NCBI GenBank assembly: GCA_021811525.1
Contig: JAJZOK010000006.1
Span: 1 to 9,364 of the forward strand
Reading direction: 5' to 3'
DNA length: 9,364 nucleotides
DNA from: Thermoplasmata archaeon
Lineage (GTDB): Archaea; Thermoplasmatota; Thermoplasmata; Thermoplasmatales; Thermoplasmataceae
Positions 1-5,002 of this stretch are shown piece by piece; position 1 is the stretch's first letter, and each line of letters starts with the position of its first letter. The notes below the pieces were generated by a model. That model searched no databases, was not told where the DNA came from, and saw nothing but the letters and a program-made list of their open reading frames with translations. Position numbers and translations under genes: made by a program.

Positions 1-4
1 GCCC

Positions 5-60
5 CATTTTATTTTCTGTTCAGAACCGGATAAAAATGCAATTCAGCCCTGATAAAATAA
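5..60 (-). promoter_or_regulatory. Possible reverse promoter and gene start at the left edge
   Basis: On the reverse strand an ATG lies at 7-5, at the very edge of the window. A TATA-like TTTTTATC occupies 36-29, about 22-29 nt upstream of it, the spacing expected for a leaderless archaeal gene. A second TTTTATC lies at 57-51. Only two codons would be visible, so nothing can be said about the product. If real, this gene diverges from the AbrB-like gene at 143. The same stretch contains a small palindrome, GTTC-A-GAAC, at 18-26. The region is A/T-rich, so the match may be chance. Confidence 0.25.
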
Positions 61-105
61 ATCCCCTTATTCTGGTGAACTGTGCTTCTTATGTACTAAT
101 CATTC

Positions 106-120
106 CGAAAAGCGTATTTA
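106..120 (+). promoter_or_regulatory. BRE/TATA-like promoter of the first AbrB-like gene
   Basis: GTATTTA at 114-120 lies 23-29 nt before the ATG at 143 and is preceded by an A-rich CGAAAA at 106-111 that could serve as the TFB recognition element. No SD sequence precedes the ATG. Together these suggest a leaderless transcript starting at or next to 143. They favour that ATG over the in-frame TTG at 125, which would lie only a few bases after the TATA-like box. Confidence 0.45.
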
Positions 121-142
121 TGACTTGAAATATCGAAGCAAA

Positions 143-325
143 ATGGAACAGGCAAAGAAGGCAATCATTGACGTTGCCCATATCAAGAGCAGGGATGGTA
201 ATTCCCTCAGAATAACCCTGCCAAGGAAAGTAGCAGAAAAACTAGGATTGACCAAGGATGACAATGTAGTTGTCTTTACGATGGAAGACGGAAAAATTTG
301 CATTGAAAAACTGAAACAACTATAA
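143..325 (+). CDS. AbrB/SpoVT-like small DNA-binding protein
   Basis: A 60-residue protein matching the swapped-hairpin AbrB (SpoVT/MazE/VapB antitoxin) fold. A short basic N-terminus is followed by the typical pattern S-L-R-I-T-L-P-R-K-V at about residues 21-30, then a helix with L-G-L-T-K-D-D and a closing strand V-V-V-F-T-M. The L-P-R-K segment is where such proteins usually contact DNA, normally as dimers. I chose ATG 143 because a TATA-like box lies about 26 nt upstream; TTG 125 would add six residues with no SD. No PIN, MazF or other toxin gene follows: the next 166 nt are non-coding and the next gene is convergent. It is therefore more likely a stand-alone transcription regulator than an antitoxin. 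Its target is unknown. Autoregulation is common in the family, but no clear operator is seen here. Confidence 0.8.
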   Translation: MEQAKKAIIDVAHIKSRDGNSLRITLPRKVAEKLGLTKDDNVVVFTMEDGKICIEKLKQL

Positions 326-491
326 TCTTCGACACAGACTCTTCTAAATACTGCCCCATATTACAAGAACACTACTTCTATCGAAAACAAAGCCTCCTTT
401 TGATCTCCTATAACAATTTGCTCTTGTCCAGCAACTGAACCTGCAATTCTATTACAAATTTAAAATGATTAATTAGGATGTGAAAGGAGCG
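326..491. other. Convergent intergenic region, 166 nt
   Basis: A/T-rich non-coding stretch between the 3' ends of the forward AbrB-like gene and the reverse unknown gene. I see no convincing ORF, hairpin or tRNA-like fold. Short T-rich stretches occur on both strands, such as CCTTTTG near 400 on the forward strand and CATTTTAAATTTG near 460-470 on the reverse strand. Archaeal terminators are mostly T-tracts, so these could end the two transcripts, but none stands out. Confidence 0.4.
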
Positions 492-848
492 TTATAGCAT
501 TGACCTTTTTTTAGCCTTCTCAACAAATAAGTCCTTTATATCACTTAAAGCAAACAGGAGCTGATGGGCATTATCTGTTCTCACTTTGAGCATTATTCCG
601 TCAAAGTCCTCAAAATCGCACTCAATCGATTCATTCAATTCTATGCAGTGCCACTGGGAACTTACGTATGCTTTACCAAGGGTCGTTTTCCGGTCTCCAT
701 TCTTCCTGTTGAAAGGTATGATAAAAATCCTTCTGCCCCGTATAACTCCTGACAGTTTGTCCCTCAAACTGGAGCAGTCATAATCGGAGGTTAGAAATAT
801 TGAGTTGCTCAAAGGTTTGTCTAATGTCGATTTAATGTGAATATACAT
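492..848 (-). CDS. Hypothetical protein, 118 residues
   Basis: I do not recognise a family. The protein is soluble-looking, with no signal peptide or membrane segment. The first half alternates hydrophobic and charged residues as in a beta-rich fold, including a strongly hydrophobic strand I-F-I-I-P-F at about 41-46 next to basic residues. The C-terminal third, about 83-112, reads as a strand followed by an amphipathic helix and a lysine-rich tail. Three cysteines at 25, 68 and 77 are not in a zinc-binding pattern. ATG 848 is the first start after an in-frame TAA four codons upstream, so the start is fairly secure, though no SD is evident. It lies downstream of and on the same strand as the second AbrB-like gene, separated by 101 nt that include a tandem repeat. 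It is not a PIN-domain toxin: there is no acidic quartet arrangement. A regulatory or nucleic-acid-binding role is possible but is only a guess. Confidence 0.6.
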   Translation of the reverse strand: MYIHIKSTLDKPLSNSIFLTSDYDCSSLRDKLSGVIRGRRIFIIPFNRKNGDRKTTLGKAYVSSQWHCIELNESIECDFEDFDGIMLKVRTDNAHQLLFALSDIKDLFVEKAKKRSML

Positions 849-865
849 CTTTTTGCGTTAATGCT

Positions 866-887
866 ACTTCGGTTAAAGCCACGAAGT
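866..887. repeat. Inverted repeat upstream of the 118-residue gene
   Basis: ACTTCG at 866-871 is repeated inverted as CGAAGT at 882-887 with a 10-nt spacer. One more G/C pair can form inside if an A is bulged. It lies 18-39 nt upstream of ATG 848, where a TATA box or transcription start would be expected, so it could be an operator or a leader hairpin. The stem is short and could be chance. Confidence 0.35.
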
Positions 888-906
888 TTTCATTGTAATA
901 AAACTT

Positions 907-926
907 GTATAATGTAGTATTATGTA
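907..926. repeat. Tandem 10-bp direct repeat
   Basis: Two adjacent copies of a 10-mer, GTATAATGTA at 907-916 and GTATTATGTA at 917-926, differ at one base. The period is close to one helical turn, which would place two identical contacts on the same DNA face. The repeat lies between the 3' end of the second AbrB-like gene (950) and the start of the 118-residue gene (848), about 60-80 bp upstream of that start. Overlapping it is an inverted repeat, ATAAT / ATTAT at 909-913 and 919-923. On the reverse strand it also reads as a TATA-like CATTATAC. Confidence 0.4.
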
Positions 927-949
927 ATCATGAAAATTTGGGCTTTATT

Positions 950-1117
950 TCACATTCTGGCCCAAACGCTCTCCAGCCTGACTTTGGCCCTTTCAATGCT
1001 GTCCTTCTTCTGAAGTGTAACAACAACTGCATCGCCTTCAGCTATTTCCTCAAAATCCCTAATGTTCTTTGGTATCTGTATGACATATTTTTTTCCTACT
1101 TTTGCTGGAAATTCCAT
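950..1117 (-). CDS. AbrB-like small DNA-binding protein (second copy, divergent)
   Basis: A 55-residue protein with the AbrB swapped-hairpin pattern. It opens F-P-A-K-V-G-K-K-Y-V-I-Q-I-P-K-N-I-R at about residues 3-20, followed by the acidic turn E-I-A-E-G-D and the strand A-V-V-V-T-L at about 30-35. The I-P-K-N-I-R stretch corresponds to the L-P-R-K segment of the gene at 143, but the two proteins otherwise differ and are not a recent duplication. I chose ATG 1117. A TTG at 1165 would add 16 residues that fall outside the fold, and a weak TATA-like GATATT lies at about 1144-1139, 22-27 nt upstream of 1117. No toxin-like partner is recognisable; the next reverse gene, after 101 nt, is the unknown 118-residue protein. 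It is probably a DNA-binding regulator. An antitoxin role cannot be excluded if the 118-residue protein were an unrecognised toxin. Confidence 0.7.
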   Translation of the reverse strand: MEFPAKVGKKYVIQIPKNIRDFEEIAEGDAVVVTLQKKDSIERAKVRLESVWARM

Positions 1118-1149
1118 GAATGAACAGAAAAAACTGGAATATCTTGTTT

Positions 1150-1166
1150 TTTGTCTGTCTGACAAA
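1150..1166. repeat. 6-bp inverted repeat ahead of the second AbrB-like gene
   Basis: TTTGTC at 1150-1155 and its complement GACAAA at 1161-1166 enclose a 5-nt spacer. It lies 33-49 nt upstream of ATG 1117 on the reverse strand, just outside the presumed TATA-like box, and 37 nt downstream of the PaiB-family stop codon. It could be an operator for the AbrB-like gene, perhaps for autoregulation, or a hairpin at the end of the PaiB transcript. Confidence 0.35.
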
Positions 1167-1202
1167 TGAGAAAATGAGCTTCAATCATTGGCTGAGGGAG
1201 GA

Positions 1203-1811
1203 CTACATCCAGGCTGAGGCCATCATTTCCGCAATTTTCATTGATTCCGGCGTCCCCAGGGCCCCGAGGTTCCCGATTACATTGAAGCATTTTTCCTTGG
1301 GGTGGTTCTGACTCAGTTTCCATTTTCCTTCAACATTTGTTACCTCAATTTCAAAGGCAACGATTGCCTTGAGCATCCCGCTGTATTGCGGATCACTCCA
1401 GTCAGCCCACCAGTCTCTACCCAAGCTTTGCTCATGAATTCGGGTCAGTTCATCGAGGATTTCTATCTTCTTTTCCGTGTCTTTTATAAGCCTCAATTGG
1501 CCTGATGCAGCCACATTGGCATAATTCCATGTAGGAACAGCATGATCCTCTTCATACCACCCTGGTGAAATATAATGATTCGGACCAGCGAACAGAACAA
1601 GTACTTTCTTTCCTTCCTGCCCTTTCCATAGTCCATTGGCCAGCGCCATATGACCACGAATTCTTCTGAATTCATCATCTACGAGCATTGGAATAGAGGC
1701 TACTGCCGGCTCCCCGTTGCCAGATGAAAAAAGGTGCCCAAAATTATGCTCTCTGGCAAATTTGACAAGTCTTTCTGTATCGTTAACTGGAAAGGGTTTA
1801 GGGTTGTACAT
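1203..1811 (-). CDS. PaiB-family FMN-binding protein
   Basis: A 202-residue protein, the usual length for the PaiB / FMN_bind_2 family of split-barrel flavin-binding proteins. Family landmarks are all in order: the N-terminal M-Y-N-P-K-P-F, then R-G-H-M-A-L-A-N at 52-59, G-P-N-H-Y-I-S-P-G-W-Y at 76-86 and V-P-T-W-N-Y-A-N-V at 92-100. Near the C-terminus is G-K-W-K-L-S-Q-N-H-P at 162-171. In Bacillus subtilis PaiB is described as a negative regulator of sporulation and protease genes, but no DNA-binding domain is visible here. A flavin- or haem-linked redox role is as likely in an archaeon. I chose ATG 1811 because the family sequence begins exactly there and a TATA-like box lies 26-33 nt upstream; the 26 upstream in-frame residues look non-coding. 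It diverges from the zinc-ribbon gene with 83 nt between starts. Confidence 0.9.
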   Translation of the reverse strand: MYNPKPFPVNDTERLVKFAREHNFGHLFSSGNGEPAVASIPMLVDDEFRRIRGHMALANGLWKGQEGKKVLVLFAGPNHYISPGWYEEDHAVPTWNYANVAASGQLRLIKDTEKKIEILDELTRIHEQSLGRDWWADWSDPQYSGMLKAIVAFEIEVTNVEGKWKLSQNHPKEKCFNVIGNLGALGTPESMKIAEMMASAWM

Positions 1812-1830
1812 AAGTGCAATACCGTAAGAC

Positions 1831-1846
1831 TTTACATAATTATATT
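1831..1846 (-). promoter_or_regulatory. TATA-like promoter of the PaiB-family gene
   Basis: Read on the reverse strand, the A/T-only stretch TATAATTA at 1844-1837 lies 26-33 nt before ATG 1811. No SD precedes that ATG, which fits a leaderless transcript. In the same 83-nt divergent spacer a weaker forward box, ATAGTTAT at about 1865-1872, lies 23-30 nt before the zinc-ribbon ATG at 1895. The two divergent promoters are thus close enough to be regulated together. Confidence 0.45.
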
Positions 1847-1894
1847 GCCATTGATTGCTGCAAAGATAGTTATGCCATAAGAAGATCAAATTCC

Positions 1895-2155
1895 ATGGAG
1901 AAAAAAGTGCACAAATGGAAAATTAAATGCAAGAACTGTGGTATTGAATTCGAACACATCTTTGTCGCTACAGATCTCTTCAAGCCGCATATATTCAATA
2001 AACTGACAATGACATGCCCAAGCTGTGGTTCCACCAATTTTGATCCGATCCGCCTGGATGGAAAAGAATCACTGGAAGAATGGCAGGCTGCACACCCTGA
2101 TCTGAACATAAAAAGCCTCCCTGACCATTCTTATCTGGAAACTGGTGTAGCTTAG
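1895..2155 (+). CDS. Small zinc-ribbon protein
   Basis: An 86-residue protein with two CxxC knuckles: C12-K-N-C15-G near the N-terminus and C41-P-S-C44-G after a 25-residue loop. Such a pair normally binds one Zn ion in a zinc ribbon. The layout resembles FmdB-type or other stand-alone archaeal zinc ribbons, but I cannot name a specific family. The region after residue 50 is polar and acidic, with no further motif. ATG 1895 was chosen because the protein begins neatly before the first knuckle and a weak TATA-like ATAGTTAT lies about 26 nt upstream. An upstream in-frame GTG at 1814 would run through the divergent promoter region. The aldo/keto reductase gene follows after 36 nt on the same strand, so the two may be cotranscribed. 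Possible roles are nucleic-acid or protein binding; nothing here decides. Confidence 0.75.
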   Translation: MEKKVHKWKIKCKNCGIEFEHIFVATDLFKPHIFNKLTMTCPSCGSTNFDPIRLDGKESLEEWQAAHPDLNIKSLPDHSYLETGVA

Positions 2156-2185
2156 GCGAAACCTAACTTATTTTAGGGTGACCCT
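2152..2185 (+). promoter_or_regulatory. Nested complementary repeats between zinc-ribbon and reductase genes
   Basis: Three copies of one 5-mer alternate in sense: TTAGG at 2152-2156, overlapping the zinc-ribbon stop codon, CCTAA at 2162-2166, and TTAGG at 2173-2177. The middle copy can pair with either neighbour, giving two mutually exclusive 5-bp stems. The third copy runs into an 11-bp palindrome, AGGGT-G-ACCCT, at 2175-2185. GGTGA at 2177-2181 is a possible SD, 10 nt before ATG 2192, and CTTATTTT at 2167-2174 is TATA-like or terminator-like. The segment could be an operator, a terminator/promoter boundary or a leader switch; the stems are short. Confidence 0.4.
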
Positions 2186-2191
2186 TTATAC

Positions 2192-2995
2192 ATGAGCATG
2201 AAAGATACGCTGTGCGGCAGGAAAGTATCGAGCTTCGGGCTGGGTACATGGAAAATGGGGGGAGGGCAATCCCCAGACTTCAGCCATGATTTGGACCACA
2301 TTAAGGCAATCAGATACGCCATTGACCATGGAATCAATGTCATCGATACTGCAGAAATGTACGCTTTGGGACATACTGAGGAAATTGTAGGGAAAGCTAT
2401 TTCTGCATATGATCGGAAGAATATTTTTGTTATCTCAAAAGTCTGGAGTGATCACCTAACCCATGATACCCTCTTAGATTCTGCCAGAAAGAGTATATCT
2501 AGGCTTGAAACGGATTATATTGACCTATACCTTATACACTGGCCTAATCCTAGTGTGCCCATAAAGGAGACCATATCGGCAATGGAAGAGTTAGTTGCTT
2601 CAGGACTTGCCAAGAACATTGGCGTAAGCAATTTCAGTGTGACCCAGCTGAAAGAGGCCATTGAAGCGACAGAAAATACGAAAATCTGTGCAAACCAGGT
2701 CGAGTATAACTTCAGCAATAGAACGCCAGAACATGAACTGATACCGTTCTGTGAAGAGAATGGTATCGATGTCATTGCATACACTCCAATCATGAAAGGC
2801 CGGACTTCAATTTACCAGAACCTCGTCGCAATGGCTGATAAGTACGGAGTTACGCCGGTACAGATGTCATTGAGGTATGTTATGGAAAAAGCCTACCCAA
2901 TTCCAAAGTCATCAAATCCAATTCATATAGATGAACTCCTCGCGGCTACAAATATACCTCTGAAAGCCGAAGACTACAGTGCTTTGAGGGCCTGA
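2192..2995 (+). CDS. Aldo/keto reductase
   Basis: A 267-residue single-domain (beta/alpha)8 aldo/keto reductase, which reduces carbonyls with NAD(P)H in the cytoplasm. The catalytic tetrad is complete: Asp52 and Tyr57 in I-D-T-A-E-M-Y, Lys83 in I-S-K-V-W and His116 in L-I-H-W-P-N. The G-V-S-N-F signature is at 144-148, Q169 and Y172 are in the N-Q-V-E-Y-N stretch, and a cofactor-phosphate motif I-P-K-S-S-N-P lies at 237-243. The arginine often found a few residues later is H245 here, so cofactor preference (NADPH or NADH) is uncertain. The length is near the short end of the family (prokaryotic members about 270-330). ATG 2192 has a possible SD, GGTGA, 10 nt upstream. ATG 2198 would fit a leaderless start from a TATA-like box at 2167-2174. 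The substrate cannot be told. Its 3' end overlaps the convergent MBL gene by 22 bp. Confidence 0.93.
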   Translation: MSMKDTLCGRKVSSFGLGTWKMGGGQSPDFSHDLDHIKAIRYAIDHGINVIDTAEMYALGHTEEIVGKAISAYDRKNIFVISKVWSDHLTHDTLLDSARKSISRLETDYIDLYLIHWPNPSVPIKETISAMEELVASGLAKNIGVSNFSVTQLKEAIEATENTKICANQVEYNFSNRTPEHELIPFCEENGIDVIAYTPIMKGRTSIYQNLVAMADKYGVTPVQMSLRYVMEKAYPIPKSSNPIHIDELLAATNIPLKAEDYSALRA

Positions 2996-3942
2996 CCGGA
3001 AGACTTGAAAGTCGATATACCGGATTTCTCCTTCTTTTCAACCATTCCCAAAGAGTAAAGATGCCTCAGGTGTGATATGGCTTCGCCAATTGCAAAATTC
3101 ATTTCCATGAGGTTCATTGAATCCAGCGTCCTTCCTTTGCTCCACTTTATTCTTGAAGCAACCTCAAACGCACTGCTCCATCCCCCCGAAACTGAAAGTA
3201 TTTCATTAAGCCTTTCCAGGTGATGGTTGAGAATTTCAAGGATCCTGCTGTTTCCGTTGGTGAAAGGATCCCTGTGGCCTGGGAAAATCTTTTCTGCATG
3301 GAGTTTGAGGGTCTCCTTCAGGCTTTCAATGTAAAGCCCAAGCATATCTGACTCCTCGTCATAAAAACTTATGTTTGGGGTAATGCCTGGAAGCAGATGG
3401 TCTCCCGTGAACAGGTAATTCGTATCTGGTATGTGTATAGAGATAGAACCGGGTGAATGGCCTGGGTTGCTTATGATTTCAATATTGCTTCCAATCTTTT
3501 CCCCTCCTTTTAGCTCCCTGTCCAGGTCTATGTCATGATAAAGTGACATATTGTCAAGTACTGAGTGCCTGTCTACAATTCTTGAAAGGATGTCCGATGG
3601 AGTGCCGTTTGCAGCAAGTTCCCCTGACAGGAATTTTCCAAATCCATCCCTGTCTTCCTGAATTTTCCTAATCCTCAGGGCATCATTGCTTCCTATGGCG
3701 ATTGGAATGCCATACTTGTCCCTGAAGGCCTGTGCACCACCAATGTGGTCTACGTGAAGGTGAGTGAGAACAACCAGTTCTATCTTAGAAAAATCTACAC
3801 CCCTGTCCAGCAAAAAATCCAGTGAACCAGGAGACATTCCAGTGTCCACGAGGATGTGCCTGCCATTGTTGATTTCATATATATTGGCGGTCTTGAGTGC
3901 CCTTATTGCAATTGGAACTTCATGCCTGATTACTTGGGTCAA
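2974..3942 (-). CDS. MBL-fold metallo-hydrolase with C-terminal winged-helix-like region (LACTB2-like)
   Basis: About 322 residues. The metallo-beta-lactamase fold shows its zinc ligands in order: T-H-L-H-V-D-H (H61, H63, D65, H66), N-P-G-H-S-P-G (H162), F-T-G-D-H (D181) and F-P-G-H-R-D (H223). A binuclear zinc hydrolase is expected. The last 90 or so residues are helical with a short strand turn near the end and resemble the winged-helix tail of LACTB2-type MBL proteins, some of which are endoribonucleases; the substrate here is unknown. The start is uncertain. TTG 3942 has an SD-like AGGTG 4 nt upstream and gives the usual short lead-in to the first strand. GTG 3960 and TTG 4011 (345 residues, overlapping the upstream gene) are alternatives. 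It follows homoserine dehydrogenase closely and is probably the last gene of the gyrase operon. Confidence 0.88.
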   Translation of the reverse strand: MTQVIRHEVPIAIRALKTANIYEINNGRHILVDTGMSPGSLDFLLDRGVDFSKIELVVLTHLHVDHIGGAQAFRDKYGIPIAIGSNDALRIRKIQEDRDGFGKFLSGELAANGTPSDILSRIVDRHSVLDNMSLYHDIDLDRELKGGEKIGSNIEIISNPGHSPGSISIHIPDTNYLFTGDHLLPGITPNISFYDEESDMLGLYIESLKETLKLHAEKIFPGHRDPFTNGNSRILEILNHHLERLNEILSVSGGWSSAFEVASRIKWSKGRTLDSMNLMEMNFAIGEAISHLRHLYSLGMVEKKEKSGISTFKSSGQALKAL

Positions 3943-3985
3943 GGTACACCTGTATTGCACATTGCCGTAAAATCTTCTCTGATCC

Positions 3986-5002
3986 TCAGTGTGCCTTTCC
4001 TTCCCTGGCAAGTATCATTACGTCATTGACAACCGCGGCCGCTGTTTCCCTTGGTCCATCGTGTGCACTTGAAACCCTCAGGACACCATTGTTGTCAGTC
4101 TTGATTTCATAGCCAAGAGCTGATTCTTCCAGAGATAGAAGAAAATCTCCCTGATCGAGTAGGCCAAAGCCGGTGCTGATTTCAAGTGTTTCATTCTCTG
4201 AGGTAATGGAAGTAAAAAGTCTGAGCCTGTCTCCTTTAGATGTTAGCTCTGTAAGGTCTACTTCAGGTATTCCTGAATATTTAATGTCTTTCAGGCTGAA
4301 CTCTCTGTCAAATAAGGCATTTGCAAGGATCACTGTCTTTCTAGCGCCATCAAGCCCGGATGTGTCGTCCGTGTAATCAGTCTCAGCCACCCCCATTTCC
4401 TGTGCTTTCTTGACCGCTTCCTCAAAAGATGTTCCGGAGTGCATCATTTTTAGCACATAATTGGCTGTAAGGCTCACAATCCCTCTGAATTTGATGACCT
4501 TCGAGGGCCCACAGCTGTACTTGGTGAAATTGAACAGAGGCACTCCACCTGCAACTGTTGCTTCGAAAAGGACTTTAACGCCCCTGTTCCTGGCATAGGG
4601 GACTATCTCTGCCCAGTGCAGGGCTAGAGGGGACTTGTTGGCTGTCACAATGTTGATTCCTTTATCTATGGCTGCACGGAAAATCTCCAATTCCCTGTTG
4701 CCATCCTTGGAGGCGGAGGAAACATCTATTATGGCATCTAAGCCTGATTCGAGGACCTGTTCTATTGTGGCTGGCTCTCCAAGGCTCTTGATGTTTTGTG
4801 CACGCTTGGCCAGCAGTATGTTTGCGTAGGTTCGCCCTTGATCGACTTTAACGATGACTGAGGAATCCGCAACGAAGGCAACTTCTATGTCTCTTCCGCA
4901 GGATTCCTTTATATGCCCACCGCTATCGGAAAGGATCCTGATAAAATTCTGGCCCACGTTGCCCAGGCCAAGGATTGCCACCTTCATGGTTTCACTGGTC
5001 AT
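3986..5002 (-). CDS. hom: Homoserine dehydrogenase
   Basis: Reduces aspartate semialdehyde to homoserine with NAD(P)H, a branch step toward threonine and methionine. Numbered from ATG 4987 (333 residues), the Rossmann motif G-L-G-N-V-G is at 7-12 and T-A-N-K-S-P is at 115-120, with the conserved Lys118. A-G-G-V-P is at 146-150. The catalytic block running from 201 to 217 has E202, D208, D213 and K217, which keep the same mutual spacing as the catalytic residues of the yeast enzyme (E208, D214, D219, K223). There is no C-terminal ACT domain and no fused aspartokinase, so it is the short form and should lack ACT-mediated threonine feedback. Two starts compete. ATG 5002 (338 residues) overlaps gyrA by 11 nt and has AAGGT just upstream. 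ATG 4987 lies 4 nt after the gyrA stop and begins directly at the Rossmann strand. Either way the gene is tightly coupled to gyrA. Confidence 0.93.
   Translation of the reverse strand: MTSETMKVAILGLGNVGQNFIRILSDSGGHIKESCGRDIEVAFVADSSVIVKVDQGRTYANILLAKRAQNIKSLGEPATIEQVLESGLDAIIDVSSASKDGNRELEIFRAAIDKGINIVTANKSPLALHWAEIVPYARNRGVKVLFEATVAGGVPLFNFTKYSCGPSKVIKFRGIVSLTANYVLKMMHSGTSFEEAVKKAQEMGVAETDYTDDTSGLDGARKTVILANALFDREFSLKDIKYSGIPEVDLTELTSKGDRLRLFTSITSENETLEISTGFGLLDQGDFLLSLEESALGYEIKTDNNGVLRVSSAHDGPRETAAAVVNDVMILAREGKAH

Noticed and set aside
118..303. Reverse 61-codon open frame opposite the first AbrB-like gene
   Set aside because: It is the antisense shadow of a gene with a clear family match.
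564..783. Two forward open frames of 62 and 65 codons opposite the 118-residue gene
   Set aside because: They overlap each other and the reverse gene. Neither has a promoter-like box at the right spacing or a recognisable sequence. The reverse frame is longer and better bounded.
143..1117. Toxin-antitoxin system built on the AbrB-like genes
   Set aside because: No PIN, MazF, RelE or other known toxin is encoded next to either gene, and the gaps of 101 and 166 nt are not typical of such operons. I keep only the weaker idea of an undescribed partner.
905..1123. Forward 72-codon open frame opposite the second AbrB-like gene
   Set aside because: Cys/Phe/Tyr-rich nonsense composition, antisense to a gene with AbrB motifs.
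1812..1889. N-terminal extension of the PaiB-family protein to 1889
   Set aside because: The family sequence starts exactly at ATG 1811, and the extension runs through the TATA-like box.
1814..1894. N-terminal extension of the zinc-ribbon protein from GTG 1814
   Set aside because: The added residues fall in the divergent promoter region, have no domain character and no SD; ATG 1895 fits the domain boundary.
3002..3013. Dyad after the aldo/keto reductase stop as a true intrinsic terminator
   Set aside because: Only a 4-bp stem with a 4-nt loop and no clean T-run follows. The bases also encode the MBL C-terminus, so the dyad may be incidental.
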